From: Austropuccinia psidii
Lineage: Eukaryota; Basidiomycota; Pucciniomycetes; Pucciniales; Sphaerophragmiaceae
Assembly: GCA_023105745.1 (NCBI GenBank)
Contig: JALGQZ010000003.1
Span: forward strand, 77,102,696-77,166,695
Reading direction: 5' to 3'
Length of the DNA: 64,000 nucleotides
The position numbers were made by a program, and so were the translations under genes. A model generated the notes under the pieces. It did no database searches. It had not been told where the DNA came from and saw only the letters and a program-made list of their open reading frames with translations. Of the stretch, positions 1 through 11,375 are shown piece after piece; position 1 is the stretch's first letter, and every line of letters starts with the position of its first letter.

Positions 1-928
1 AAATTTTCAAGCAAATCCATTAAGATTTGGATTTTTAATGAATTTTTGAAGTTATTACTATTTTTCCACGTAAAATAGCAATACACACAAAACCTTAAGT
101 TTTGATAAGGTTTTGATGATTGAAACCTTAAAGTTTTAAGCTTATTTAAGCTTTTTAAGCTTGATTAAGCTTTGACAGTTCTTAAAACCTTGATTCCAAG
201 CCTGCTTATTGGGATTTACCCTCTTGGCAGCTTGAAATTCCTGTCCAATTTAGGATAAAACCAGTTTAAACCTTAAGGTTGGATCAAAGTCTAATCTTAA
301 AGTTTAAATAAGGTTGAAAATCCTCCAATACAGGTGGACAACCTTAATTGAATCCTTGCAGATCCAAAAAGTTGGGTACCCCAGCTCTATTTGGTCTTTT
401 TCCTTTGTCCCACCTTTTTGCGTGGATTTTGCCCTTTTATTTATTTAAAGCCATACTATGGCCTTAAACCCTTTTAAATTGAGCTCACGCAGGATTTACA
501 TTCTGTATGGCAAATCCTTAGCCAATTCAGTAAATATACACCACACCTCAATTTTAACTAAAATTTTGGTAAAGTTGCATAAACCTTATGTAACTTTAAA
601 TTTAAGCTTAATTAAGCTTAAATTTAACAATTTTAAAAAAATGTTAAAAAAGTTAAATTAGTACTGTGAGATTCTTAAATCTTCTAATAACACAAGAAAT
701 AAGTGTTTTTGGGTATAACACCCTATGGGTGTACCCTAGGTTATTTTTGGTGTAGAATCCAAAAATGACATAATAATTATAACTTTGTTTATCCAAAAAA
801 AAGTTATACTTATTTTTTATTATTTTTTATTTTAAATTCAACTAAAAAGTCTGTTTAAGACAAATTTAATTGTTTATAAAATCATTTGTGGCCTTATGGG
901 TATGTTAAACATACCTCACAGGCTCACA
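1..928 (-). mobile_element. Partial Ty3 LTR (A-related subfamily) nested in element A1
   Basis: Read on the minus strand, the reverse transcriptase of A1 stops abruptly at 929 and continues into TGTGAGCCT...GAGGTAT...ACATACCCA, the start of an LTR related to those at 4948-6867 and 24962-26870. After about 40 bp it diverges clearly from A1's own 5' LTR, so it is more likely the start of a second element inserted into A1 than A1's own 3' LTR. The five bases before it on the minus strand (GCTTG) would be the target duplication. The rest lies outside the window. No protein-coding gene is visible here; short open frames look accidental. Confidence 0.75.
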
Positions 929-3900
929 CAAGCTCAAACCAGAAACAACATGTCCTAATGCTTTGAGTTCTTCAAAACCAAAATTGCATTTCTTAAGTGA
1001 AATTTTCATGTTCACTTCTGCAACTTTATGAAGTACTCTTGCAAGTCTTTCAAGGTGCAAAGACCATGAGTCAGAACATATAATAATATCATCAATATAA
1101 ATGATAAGCCATCCTTCAGACAATTCTGTGGGGAAGATGGTATTCATCATTCTTTGATAATGAGATGGAGCATTTTTAATGCCAAATGGCATTCTAAGAT
1201 ACTCATAAATACCACAGTGAGTGATAATTCTAAGTAATTTCCTAGCTTTAGGCGTCAAAACATTTTGATGGAAGCCTTTTAATGCATCCATTGATGTTAT
1301 ATACTTGGCTTTAGACAATTGAGTCAAGGTTTCTTGGATCCTAGGGATTGGATACCTATCTGGAACTGTGTAGGTATTCAAAGCTCTAAAATCTCCAACC
1401 ATTCTTGACTTATCATTATGCCATGCAATAATAACAGGTGTTGTCACTTCAACTTCCTCATTATGGCCTACTTTCCTTAGCACACCAAGTTGGATCAACT
1501 CTTGGATATGTTTTTCCAAGGCCTCTCTAGCTCTGGGACTGGCTGGATAAGCTGGTCTTCTAAGTACTGGAGGATATGGTCTATCAATATTAAGAGTAAT
1601 ATCAATTTCATGTCCCCTTATAGCGCCTAATGGTTCATTATCAGATGCAAATGCATTATTGTATGTATATAATACATCAATAAGTTCATTCCTCATCTTT
1701 GGTGACAATGATGGATTAATTTGTGCTTCAACAAGTTGTTTAGACACAAATTCATCTTTGTAAGTATCTTTGACAGAAGATACTACAGATATCTGTTTTG
1801 GCATATTGGAGAAAGCAAATTTTTGCCTTTTGTTATCTCCAATTGTGAAATATCTGTCTTTATGGTTATTTATATCAATACCATAAATATTCAAGTAATC
1901 ATTTCCAAGAATGATATGCTGAGATGTACAATTATCCATTACTACAATCTCAGTTTTCATTCTTACACTTCCTGCTGGATGTGGGAATACAATATTAGTA
2001 TCCAATATGCCCAAGGGGTACATATTGTTACTGGCACTACTGAACTGTACACCTTCTATTGGTAATAGATGGTTTTTCCATTCAGGAAGTATAATTTGGA
2101 GATAATCCTTGCCAATACAAGTGCAAAATGCCCCTGTATCCAGATTTACTTTGGATTCAATATCACCCATTAGAACTGATGTGATACAGGATGCTCCAGC
2201 AGTATAACCCTTTCCTCTAGCAGGTTTTGTTTTACACATTCTGGCATCTTGGATATTGATCAGGTTGTAGCAATACTCACTGTACTGTGGCAAGTGGGTA
2301 TGGACTTCTGTGACCTCAAAGAAAGCTGAAATGTTTTCAATGGGATAGTCCTCTACTGGTGTATCTTCAGAGACTGCAGAATCTTGATCAGACTCTTCTT
2401 TCTCTTCAGTACACTGAATGTCTTCAATGATTTGAACTTCATTGATCTTTGTCTTCTTAGGGCAAGTGTTGGCTAAATGTGAAGTACTTCCACATTTATG
2501 ACACTTCAAGACAGGTCTTTCTGGTCTTCTTTCCTCTCTAGGAATCTTTGAGACTATTTTGGACTCTATTGGGTTTCTAACCCAAGTTTTACCAATTCTT
2601 GTTCTGGTAATGATATCTTCCATAGCATTAATGTAGTCCTCTGTTGAACAGGGTTCCACACATCTGCTTTTGATAGCATGTTCCAGTTCTCCTCCACACT
2701 TTCTTAATATTTTCATATTAATCATAGTGTCAGACATATCTGGGTGTAAAGCAGATAATCTGTCTTTTTGTTTGAAGAACCAAGTAAGTGGTTTGTCTTT
2801 TTCTGAGTTAAAAATGGCACTTTCAAAAGCATTCTCCATTTTAAACCTCCAAGAATTATTGGCCCATTTGGTAATCACTTCAGATTTCCACCAAGACCAG
2901 TCATGTCTTCCATGATCCATTCTCATCTTGTAATACCATTTCTTTGCAGTCTTGGTAAATAAACAATGTAATTTTCCTACTATGATTTTATCAGGTATAT
3001 TAAAGTCTTCTTGCAACATATCAATAGTCCTGATGAATTCAATATGGTTGTATTCTCCTTCACCAGAGAATGTTGGCCATTCTTCTAATTTGGGAATATC
3101 CTTTGCAGAAATAACATTCTCTCCTAAGAATGGAGTCAAACTTTCTTTGACAGAAAGTTTTTCTTCAGTCAAAGGTGTAGAATGTCTTGGCATATGTGGT
3201 TCATGATTCTTATGAATTTGCTCCACACTTGCAATTATTTCATTCTTCAATTTCTGCCTTTCACTGTCACTTTTTGCTAAATGTATAGCAAATTGATTGG
3301 TGTTCTTAACTATTTGTAAGACATGGTCTTCAAGAGTTTTAAGTCTATCATTTACTTTAAAGATGGAAAGATCCTCTGTGTCATTATTTTGACATTGGTT
3401 CTCAATTCTTTCACAAGCATTGCTAATTGACTCAAGGGTGACAGTTGTCAATTTATGCCAATCAGAATGTTGCTTGTCATTTTTCTTTAAATCATTGATG
3501 TCTAATGTAATTTGCTTTAACTTTGACTCAAGTTTGCCAATTTCTACACTAATACTTCTATGTACATCATTTATTTGCGTGGAAAAGTCCTGTTCATCCT
3601 TTCCTGCTCTTTGGCTGTGAATTCCATAAGAGTTCTGGCCATATTGAAGACACTGTCCACGGCTGAAGGCTCCAATCTGGGGATCCTGTACCCTTGTGGG
3701 TAAGGTCTGTGCCAATTGGCTTTGCCTTTGCCCTTGCCTTGATGGTTCTTGGGACCTCTCTGTTTCTTTTGAGGTCCTTTGGGCTTGTCCTTGGATGCTT
3801 CTGGAGCTGATTTGGAGCTGGTAGATGCCACTGGTGCCTCTGTCTCCAAAGTTGGAGTCATTTCCAATTCTTTCTTCTGGTCTATGGATAAAAGACTCTG

Positions 3901-4348
3901 GTTCTTCAACCAATTCTTTATCTTTTTGACCTTGTCTTTGCAAGACAGGGGGCTCCAACCTCCTAAGAGTTCTATGGTCTTCTCCTGACCCAGAAAGCTC
4001 TTGATGTGTAAGTAGGAGTTCATGGCCCCCTGCCAAAGGCTTGGGCAGATTTCCCACTCCTCTTCTTTGGCTGCTCTGAACCAATTTTTGTACTGGCTCT
4101 GATATATTTCTATTGCTGCCACTTGAAAATGGTTCAGCCCTGGAAATATTATCATAAATTAGTTCAGGCTCAGAATTCACGTCAAAATCTGTTGGTACAG
4201 ACCTTGGGGAATGGGGGGCAACTCTGGCATCCTCCAGATGTGCCTTTCTTGTGGAAGATTTGGCACTTCTGGATTTGGTCTTGCCTCTTCCTTGTCCACA
4301 TCCATCTGGTTGGACTGAATAGTTGCTTCCATTTCTGGTATGCACCAT
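929..4348 (-). pseudogene. Gag-protease-reverse transcriptase of Ty3 element A1 (3'-truncated)
   Basis: One continuous frame encodes a Gag-Pol polyprotein of about 1140 residues. In order: a low-complexity Ser/Gln/Arg-rich N terminus; a helical, coiled-coil-like stretch; a Gag core with KKWYYKMR and a W-rich segment; a CCHC knuckle (CHKCGSTSHLANTC); an aspartic protease with VNLDTGAFC; and a Ty3 reverse transcriptase with [32 protein letters not shown] and YIDDII. It ends after SGLSL, before the RT thumb is complete, where an LTR intrudes. The ATG at 4348 lies inside a predicted intron (4335-4399), 14 nt upstream of its 3' splice site, so this protein would come from unspliced RNA. An upstream GTG at 4354 is in frame, but ATG is the better start. 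There is no stop in the remaining coding part. Confidence 0.88.
3571..4155 (-). CDS. ORF2 of A1: conserved ORF overlapping gag in the +1 frame
   Basis: A 194-residue frame runs entirely inside the gag N-terminal region, shifted +1. It has a helical N-terminal part (NWFRAAKEEEWE...AMNSYLHIKSFLG...GWSPLS), a basic Ser/Pro/Lys linker (APVASTSS, GKGKANWHR), and a C-terminal block PYPQGYRIPR followed by VFNMARTLMEFTAKEQERM. The same blocks occur in the same frame in elements C (51697-52143) and B (61404-61916), although these families are strongly diverged. That argues it is a translated protein rather than a shadow of gag. No known domain recognised. It might be the true capsid-like product or an accessory protein. 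Confidence 0.6.
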   Translation of the reverse strand: MIIFPGLNHFQVAAIEIYQSQYKNWFRAAKEEEWEICPSLWQGAMNSYLHIKSFLGQEKTIELLGGWSPLSCKDKVKKIKNWLKNQSLLSIDQKKELEMTPTLETEAPVASTSSKSAPEASKDKPKGPQKKQRGPKNHQGKGKGKANWHRPYPQGYRIPRLEPSAVDSVFNMARTLMEFTAKEQERMNRTFPRK

Positions 4349-4558
4349 TTTCACGTCAATTTAAAGATAAAAGGTGAAAATATAAGATAAAATACACACC
4401 TTTTGGTGGTAATTTAGCTTTTTCTGAGTTGAATAAGGTGCCTCTTTTAGCAATCTGCACCTCAATACTGTCTTCAGATTCTGCTTCTGAAGATTCTGGA
4501 CTAGTGATATATCTTTTACTGAGTCTGTTGCCAGCTGCACAGTATTTGATTAAAGACA
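4177..4558 (-). CDS. ORF0 of A1: spliced leader ORF in the +1 frame
   Basis: Predicted exons 4558-4400 and 4334-4177, separated by a 65-bp intron with GTGTGT at the donor and ACCAG at the acceptor. The first exon follows a polypyrimidine/TTTTAG acceptor and begins TGTCT, exactly as in elements C and B. It encodes a Ser/Glu-rich acidic peptide without a recognisable domain. After the splice it contains SNQMDVD, matched by SNQMELD in element C. The frame ends at TGA 4179-4177, only 21 nt before the in-frame ATG of ORF2. The 5'-most exon with the start codon was not located; it probably lies in the LTR leader. Function unknown. Confidence 0.5.
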
Positions 4559-4928
4559 CTAAAAGAAATTATAAAAGAGAAAAAATTATTTTTTATACTT
4601 TTTAAAATATTTTTTAAAGATTTTTTATAAGTTTTATATTTTTTAATATTAAAAAATTATTCTTTTTAAAGAAAAAAAATTAAAATTTAAGATTTTGAAT
4701 GAAAATTAATTCAGAGTAACTCAAAGAATAATTTTATAAGTTTTTGGATGTGAAAAAGCCACGTGTAAAAACAATATAAAATTAAACCAAATTCCTCAAT
4801 GAAAAAGATTTTAAAACAATTTCAAAAATAAAAATATTTTTAACTCCAAATTGAAAGAAAAAAAATTAATTAAATTAATATATTTTAGAGCTTAAAAATA
4901 TATTAATTAAGGGTACAAGGTTCAAAAA

Positions 4929-4947
4929 ACACGGCCAGGCCCCCAAA
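4929..4947 (-). other. Primer-binding region of A1
   Basis: Directly after the LTR end (CTTACA) the minus strand reads TTTGGGGGCCTGGCCGTG. The same segment follows the LTRs of C (50729) and B (60781, with CCAGCC). The TGGGGGC start resembles tRNA-Pro primer sites of other retroelements, but the tRNA is not identified here. Confidence 0.6.
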
Positions 4948-6867
4948 TGTAAGATGTGACTATGAAACTGATGATAATATTACTATTAATCAACAGTACT
5001 ATGTCTGTTCTTATGAAATATAATAATAAAATATTATTATAACCACAATTAAATAATTAAAAATTATTTCTTTCACGTGTTAAGCACTACTAGTGATTTT
5101 AACAGTGAGCAAGTAATTGTCTACAAGAATCAATTACAAGAAGAATTTAATAATAAAAACTTCTTTATTAAAATAATAAAATTATTTTAATATATAATTA
5201 TCTTTTGCAAGAATAATTATAAAGATAATTCTTGAAGAAAACTATTACTAGAGAAAAACTTTAAGAATTAAAGATAAATGACTCACTAATACTCCAAAGA
5301 ACTTATTGATAATAAAAGTAGAGAAATTTGACGTGGAATTGTGGATTTAAGGGATCAAAAGGATTTATAACAGTATTACAACAATATATAGTTGGATTCT
5401 ATGATTTCACGTCTTTCTGATTGATTCTGAAAGAATTAAAACACTTAAGAATAGTTGAACTAATACTTACTTGTTGGTAATAAAGATTTAATAAATTGAT
5501 AAGATGATGATACGGAAAAAACAGCAAGAAGAGGCTTCTTTTAAGTCAACAACAGCTCACAGAGGCGTGCCATGGAGCAAACTGAAAAACCAGTGAGTGA
5601 GAAAACAATAAACCTTTTTGGATTATTGATTGCATCATCTGTTGTCATGTAAGATTATCATAATTACTTAATTGATGCTTTTACGTGACTACCAACCCCA
5701 ATATGGTTAAGAATAAAAGGAGTAACACTTGTAAATCTTCTTTTATTCTAAAATAATCATTGATTTCTCAAAGTTATCAATGTTATTGCCAATTTCATCA
5801 CAGGTTGTAATTACTGTGAATTTTTGAAGATTCAGTGTTTCACGTAGAATATCCAAAAATGGACTGTAAGTAAAACTTTTAATTTTACTAGTAAAACTGT
5901 AATTCTTTTTGGTTGTACCATAGATAATACAGTTCTCCTTTAGTCCTGAAAGTTTCAGAAAGATTCATTAAGAATTGTATTTTTAATGAATTTTTGAAGG
6001 TTTTACCTCATTTCTACGTAGAATTGCAAATAGCAGTGTTTTGCTGGTTGCTATGAGGTAAATCAATGAATATGGGTCCCAAAAGGGTTTTAATTACTCT
6101 TTTGGGGTTTATCCATGGAAAGTCATTAGTAATTGACATGGTTACAGGAGTGTAAGTAGCTCATTACCTCCTTGGCACGTCAAAATAGCAGGTTATTTGC
6201 TATTTTCTGATGTTTTACAGTAGTTGTAACTTGGTAACCAAGTTCCCAAAGAGTTTTAGTTTACCAATTGGGCCAAGATGAGCCATGGATCCATGCTCTG
6301 GAGCTATCCACGCCTCTGAGGCCTCAGAAGTTAGGTACCCTGGCTGTCTTTGATGTCTTTTGTCCCCCTTGCCTATTTTTTACGTCAAAATAGTAATTTA
6401 AGCTTAAAGTGAGATATCCACTATGGGTGTACCAAAAGTCCATGTAAGAATACCATGATATTAAGTGCTCAAAACATGCATAACACTATTCTTAGTGTAT
6501 ATGTAACATGGGATTTCTCACTTTCCCATTATTTTGGCTAAAAATCAAGAAAAACAAAACTTTTCACGGATCTTTTATGTGGTATTAATGATGTGGTATT
6601 GAAGTATTTTCCATTTTACCACCTCAAATACTTAAATTGAGCTTATTCACTCTATGGAGCTACCCTAGGTGAATTTTTGTGTAGAATCCAAATCTGGTCT
6701 TAAATCCATGGATTTACTTACTCAATAAAAAGTTATTCATCTTTTCTGAAATTGAAAATGATGAATTTTGGATATATGCATGACTTATGAGTTGTGCATA
6801 ATTCAAAATCTCTTTTTAAGATAATTGTGGCCTATTTGGGTATGTAAAATATACCTCAAGGCTCACA
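4948..6867 (-). repeat. 5' LTR of Ty3 element A1
   Basis: A 1920-bp LTR with TG...CA ends (TGTGAGCCTTGAGG...CATCTTACA on the minus strand). It is closely related along its length to 24962-26870 of element A2, placing both in one subfamily. It contains no coding sequence that I can support. Confidence 0.88.
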
Positions 6868-8352
6868 GTTTTGGTGCGGCGCAAACTTAAATGCCGCAAT
6901 GCCAAATGCAAGATATCATTGCCACCTTTGGAAAGACTACTCAGGATGAATGGTGACCAGTTATCTTGATCAGCGCTCTGGGGTTGAGTGATGAATGATA
7001 TTATGCCCAAAAGGTCATAAATGGTGTTGTGAATAGGTGTGCCCGTTAAACATATTCGGCGGGATGAAAGGAGGCTATTAATGGCACGGTGAGTGGCAGT
7101 GTATTGAGAGCGAATATAGCTATAAGATGGGGCAAGGGTTATTGGATATAAAAGGTAATTTGAATCATTTAAGATCAGACACTCACTGTGCTTCATTCAA
7201 AATTATACGATGCCAATTGATTTGAAAAATGAATGATGTAGAGGGATTGGTTTGCTTAAATTGTTGGGTGATAGTATTGTAAGAAGTGATGATGATATCA
7301 TATTTTAAGATGTTGTCTTTGGATAATGAGTGACGAGTGGGACCATGGTAGATTTTGGAATGCAGCGCTCCAGCCTGAGCATGCTTGGATATTTCTGATT
7401 GCCAGTTGGTAATTAAGCGAGGGGGGCAGATGATCATGGTGGGCGTGGAGCGATGGGGGTTTGCAATCATCTTCTCCTTGGAGGTACCAATTAGAGAAAT
7501 GGCCTGAATGGTTTTACCTAAACCCATATCATCCGCAAGCAGTCCTCCAAGAGGGGTATTGGTCGAAAGGGATTCAAATGAGCTAACGACCTTGTTTGTA
7601 ATGATGTGCCTGGCATTGAAAGTGCATCCTGGGGGTGAGGTGGCCCAAAGGTTACGGGCTGATTGGCCATTGGGGATTTCTTGATCCCAGAGAAAAGCTA
7701 GTCCGGTCTTTTGATGAGGGAGGAGGGGGGTTTGTATAATGGCATGGGGCAGGGTCATCATGGGGAGGTCTGATCCACTGGGTAATTGTATCAGTTTTTG
7801 CTTGGAAATCAATGATGAAACAGCAGGATATGAAGCTTGCGTTGAGTTTGAAGCGGGAAATGATGGAGTAAAAAGTTGACATTGACTATGAGTATTACAG
7901 TCATATTCTTTGGGCATTTTAAGCTTGAAATCTTGTGTTCGAAAGCTTTCCATTATGAATAAAAGGTTTGGATACCATGTGAAGAACATCAATGCTAGAT
8001 TGGGTTTCTGAGATGAGGAGGGATCATTTGCATCAGTCATAAATACTCCCTCAACAAATAATATTTGAGTAGGATTGGATTGGCAATTTTCAATCCATGC
8101 CCTACCAGGACCACAGTGCATGAAAGGTTTTGGTGCCCCAAGGAATGGTATCAACGTTTTGGAAAGGGTTGCAGGTAGAGAGCCAATAGCACGCTGGTGA
8201 TTGGGGAGATAAACAAATACGTTGTGTTGATTGTGCCATATGATAATCCAAGAAGCTAAGTGGGAATTCTCAGGATTTAAGGCTATATCACTATTTATTG
8301 GAATACAAATATTAATCATCCCAATGCAAAGTGGTTGTGAAGGGGTTGACAT
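6868..8352 (-). pseudogene. SNF2-family ATPase, left copy, broken by Ty3 insertion
   Basis: Rad5/Rad16-like SNF2 ATPase, N-terminal half only. Exon 1 (8352-7187) encodes about 389 residues with an unfamiliar N terminus, then the Q-like element LLPHQKTGLAFLW, Walker A GGLLADDMGLGKTIQA, motif Ia TMIICPPRLITNWQ and motif Ib IITSYNT. A 67-bp intron (7186-7120, GTGAGT...TATAG) splits motif II; splicing restores the final His. In this copy motif II reads NEAH instead of DEAH, an Asp-to-Asn change expected to abolish ATP hydrolysis. Exon 2 continues with motif III LTGTPIHN and is cut at 6868 by the LTR of A1. The right copy at 36917-39427 supplies the missing half for comparison. It starts at the ATG of MSTPSQ and shares a divergent 3-kb region with the Zn2Cys6 gene. 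Confidence 0.85.
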
Positions 8353-8718
8353 GATGGCTATTTTAAATTATTTGGGGACAGTTGGAAATTATATGATTGG
8401 GAGGGGATAGCTAAACGGAATGAAGACAAAGAGGCGCAGGTGGGGAACTTATATGAGAGGCAGCAATGGGGTCAAGGGGGGATGGCCTGTGGTTACGTGC
8501 ATGGTCTTGATGGGGATGGGCCTCTTGGGCTCATAATTTTCATATCCGATTTGGGGCATATATCAAGGCAAGGTGGCCAAAATGTGGGTGCACCGATATG
8601 ACTGCTGGATCTGCAGCAAGGTACAAAACCCTTGGTGGAACAAGGTTGACATTAGCATATCCGAAATTGGGTGGGTTGTAGCAACTTATTGTGGAGGGCA
8701 TATCAGAGGCATGCAGTC

Positions 8719-8744
8719 ATGTTCGCTGGTGTGACAGCGAACAT
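8719..8744. promoter_or_regulatory. 26-bp palindrome upstream of SNF2 (GTTCGC type)
   Basis: Perfect 10-bp arms ATGTTCGCTG / CAGCGAACAT around a 6-bp centre. Same length and architecture as the other palindromes of this element, but with CGC...GCG instead of CGG...CCG. The right-copy counterpart is at 36526-36551. Confidence 0.6.
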
Positions 8745-8858
8745 GGATGCATATATATCTTCCCCAGGTTAATTGTAGCACAGGGACCTACTGGGCAATG
8801 TTGGCCGTTTCAAAGGGCAATCTCACTGTGGGGATGTTTGTGTGTGGGCGGGTGAGAT

Positions 8859-8884
8859 ATGTTCGGTGGTGTGCCACCAAACAT
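8859..8884. promoter_or_regulatory. 26-bp palindrome upstream of SNF2 (GTTCGG type)
   Basis: Arms ATGTTCGGTGG / CCACCAAACAT with one mismatch, which is CG to CA. The core is CGG-N10-CCA here and CGG-N10-CCG in the consensus. The counterpart at 36386-36411 differs at CpG positions. Confidence 0.6.
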
Positions 8885-10094
8885 GACTTTGGTTTTGCGT
8901 GAAGGTTTTTGATGACTGATTCCAACTAGGCTTCAGGGGGGGAAGTGTGGCATGATCAAACGGGGCACCAACCATGAGGCATGATCCACATCTACATTCA
9001 CCCGTATTGCGTTTGAGGAGGCTACTATTCCCCAGAGATTGGGATCACGGTCTTTGCCTCATGCGTGTACAAAACTCCGGAGAAAGAGGCCACCCACCCA
9101 AGAGAATTTCTGGCTGCAAGCCAGGTGCCACGACTTGCGCGGGGCGTGTGAGAACGTGAAGAAAATTAGCCGCGGTGGGAGATACCCACGCAAACATAAC
9201 CAGCCTCAGCAATCATAGGCTGGGATTATTCTGATGTGGATGAGGCTGAAGCAAATCCACACTGATTGGCCTCAGGTTTCCACGCGCAAGCAGGTGAGCG
9301 TCTGCAGTCAAGCTGACCACCCGACCAAGAAACTAGCCGGTTGGAACACTGGCAGTAAAATGACTTCCAGGCGTGTGAAAGTTGCCTGTGTATGACCCGT
9401 TGGGGGGTGCGTATGAAAGCGTGTGGCTTCCTGACAATGAGCACGCGCAATGAACAAGCAGGGCCAGTCATTGTTGGCCCCGACAATGGCACCGGAGTGA
9501 ATCCACTGTTTGTGTATTACCCAAATAATAAGTCATCCCATTATGACCCACTTTCATTAACTCGGATTACACCCGCGTCTATGCCATTGTTAGGCAGAGC
9601 TCTGCAAAAAGGTGCATCAAAGGGATGCAGTTGAGATATATGACTCAATGGCTTGACGTGATTGCACGTTACATTGTTGAACAGCTTTTGCTCTGCCCTG
9701 CACCATACTTTTACAAAGGTGTACTGCGTAATACAGTGTTGGCTGTACAGATCAGGAAGGTGTAATACTACTTGAGCCTGCATGCATATAGCAAATGTGC
9801 ATGCACCTTCCGATTGTTTGCATATACGTAGCTCATGTGCCACATGCTCAGCATTGCATTTCACCCGATTTGCACACGCAAGCTGAGCATATCATGGTCA
9901 AAAGCACCGTGTGAAAGTGCTCAGTAAAGCCATGGAATGAACTATTTTTGCAATAGTTCATTGTAAGGCTCAGTTTGGAGCACTTCACCAAAGCGTGTGA
10001 AATGCTGCAGCTGGCTGAAATGTCACCCGATGCTGTGCCAAATGCTCAGATTGTGGGCATACAAAAATGACTGAGCAATGGCTCAGCATGGTGC

Positions 10095-10800
10095 ATTTGA
10101 TATTTTTATATCAATAGTTCAATCACTGTGCCATTAAAATGTTCAGCCACTGAGCATTTCAATTATGACCCGAAAGCAAACCTGAGCAATGGGTCGAGGC
10201 AAGCTCACGCTGTATTCACTTGTGTTACAGCCCCCCCTTTGTTCACATACTATTACCAGGCCATACGGCTGGTAATATTGCCGCGGTCACTTGTGACCAA
10301 ATGCACCGGGTGCATTTCTGCATGGGTCACTTGTGCATTCCACCCACAATGCACATTCAACAAGGGCCTCACGACCACCCTCCCGGGTGATTGGGTGGCT
10401 ATTTAAGGAAAGAAAGGGGATTTGACTCAGCTTCACAATTTAATAAATTGCAATACTCAGCGGTGCATTTGATATTGTTATATGAATTGTTCAATTACTG
10501 TGCAATTGAAATGCTCAGCCACTGAGCATTTCAATTATGACCCAAAAGCAAACCTGAGCAATGGGTCGAGGCAAGCTCACGCTGTATTCACTTGTCTTAC
10601 AGCCCCCCCTTTGTTCAAAGACTATCACCAGGCCATAAGGCCGGTGATCTTGCCGCGGTCACTTGTGCATTGCACCCACAATGCACAATCAATAAGGGCC
10701 TCACGACCACCCTCCTGGGTGATCGGGTGGCAATTTAAGGAAACAAAGGGGATTTGACTCAGCTTGACAATTCAATAAATTGCAATACTCAGCCAGACCC
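10095..10800. repeat. Tandem pair of ~340-bp direct repeats
   Basis: Two copies share long blocks such as TTCAGCCACTGAGCATTTCA, CAAGCTCACGCTGTATTCAC and GCCTCACGACCACCCTCC. The second copy lacks a stretch around the CACCGGGTGCATTT segment of the first. Both recur in inverse order at about 34480-35165. Non-coding promoter-region duplication. Confidence 0.8.
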
Positions 10801-11375
10801 CCATTGTTCTTCTGCCTCATGCGAGCATTTCACTTCTCAGTTGCAGCATTTGCTGAGACTCAGCTTCAATTTTGCCCACACGCCTTGAAGCTGAGCCTTT
10901 TGCGGGTGCTGCAACTTCTGAGATCGTCTCAGCTTCACCATGGTATAAAAGACCATCTTCGCACGACACGCACTTCACTTTCTTTCTCACCCGCTCCACT
11001 TCGTTCAACCTCACCCGTGTTTGTCCTTCTTGTGCGTATTCCCCTTTGTCTTCCTGCCTTTCTATTTTTGTCTTTCGCACTCCACTAAACCCACTTCCCT
11101 TCCTTTTGCCTGTTTGTTTATTCTTCTGATCCGTTCAGAACCTCCCTTCTATCCACCTTGTGCGTTACCTCCTTTTTGAACTTTTGTCAACATTATGTAC
11201 TGATATTAATATTTTTCTTTCTTCACGACTTCCTTCCAGACTTTTAAAAACTTCCGACTAGAGCGTTTTTAATTTGATTCCGTTTTAAATTTATATAATT
11301 CATCGTACGTCATCCTTTTCTTTCTTAATTGCTTACTTTCTATTCAGTTACTAACCCCAATTTTTTTGTTTTTAG

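Larger units (their letters stand above)
929..6867 (-). mobile_element. Ty3/Gypsy retrotransposon A1, truncated
   Basis: Minus-strand LTR element with a 1.92-kb 5' LTR (4948-6867), primer-binding region, spliced leader ORF, gag, protease and part of reverse transcriptase. It sits in exon 2 of the left SNF2 gene: the intact right copy reads through the same point at 38402, so the insertion site is known to the base and the target pentamer is AAAAC in gene orientation. RNase H, integrase and its own 3' LTR are not present in the window, cut off by the LTR nested at 928. Confidence 0.9.
8353..11375. other. Divergent intergenic region of the transposon (left copy)
   Basis: About 3 kb between the SNF2 and Zn2Cys6 start codons. 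No gene is supported. It contains two palindromes (8719 and 8859), a tandem pair of ~340-bp direct repeats (about 10095-10440 and 10475-10800), and a TATAAAA box at 10944-10950 followed by a pyrimidine-rich leader ending in TTTTTAG just before the ATG at 11376. Small open frames here have no coding character. The corresponding region of the right copy is 33894-36916. Confidence 0.7.

Noticed and set aside
1..928. This LTR as the true 3' LTR of A1 after internal deletion
   Set aside because: After the first ~40 bp it diverges strongly from A1's 5' LTR, whereas LTR pairs start identical. Nested insertion explains it better, though recombination is not excluded.
8719..8744. Helitron 3' hairpin
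   Set aside because: The palindromes are not followed by CTRR, occur several times inside the element, and no Rep/helicase of Helitron type is present; the ATPase is SNF2.
10128..10757. Two similar small frames in the divergent intergenic region
   Set aside because: They are the two copies of a ~340-bp direct repeat. They differ by indels and frame, have no match to each other's ends, and lie upstream of the TATA box of the Zn2Cys6 gene.
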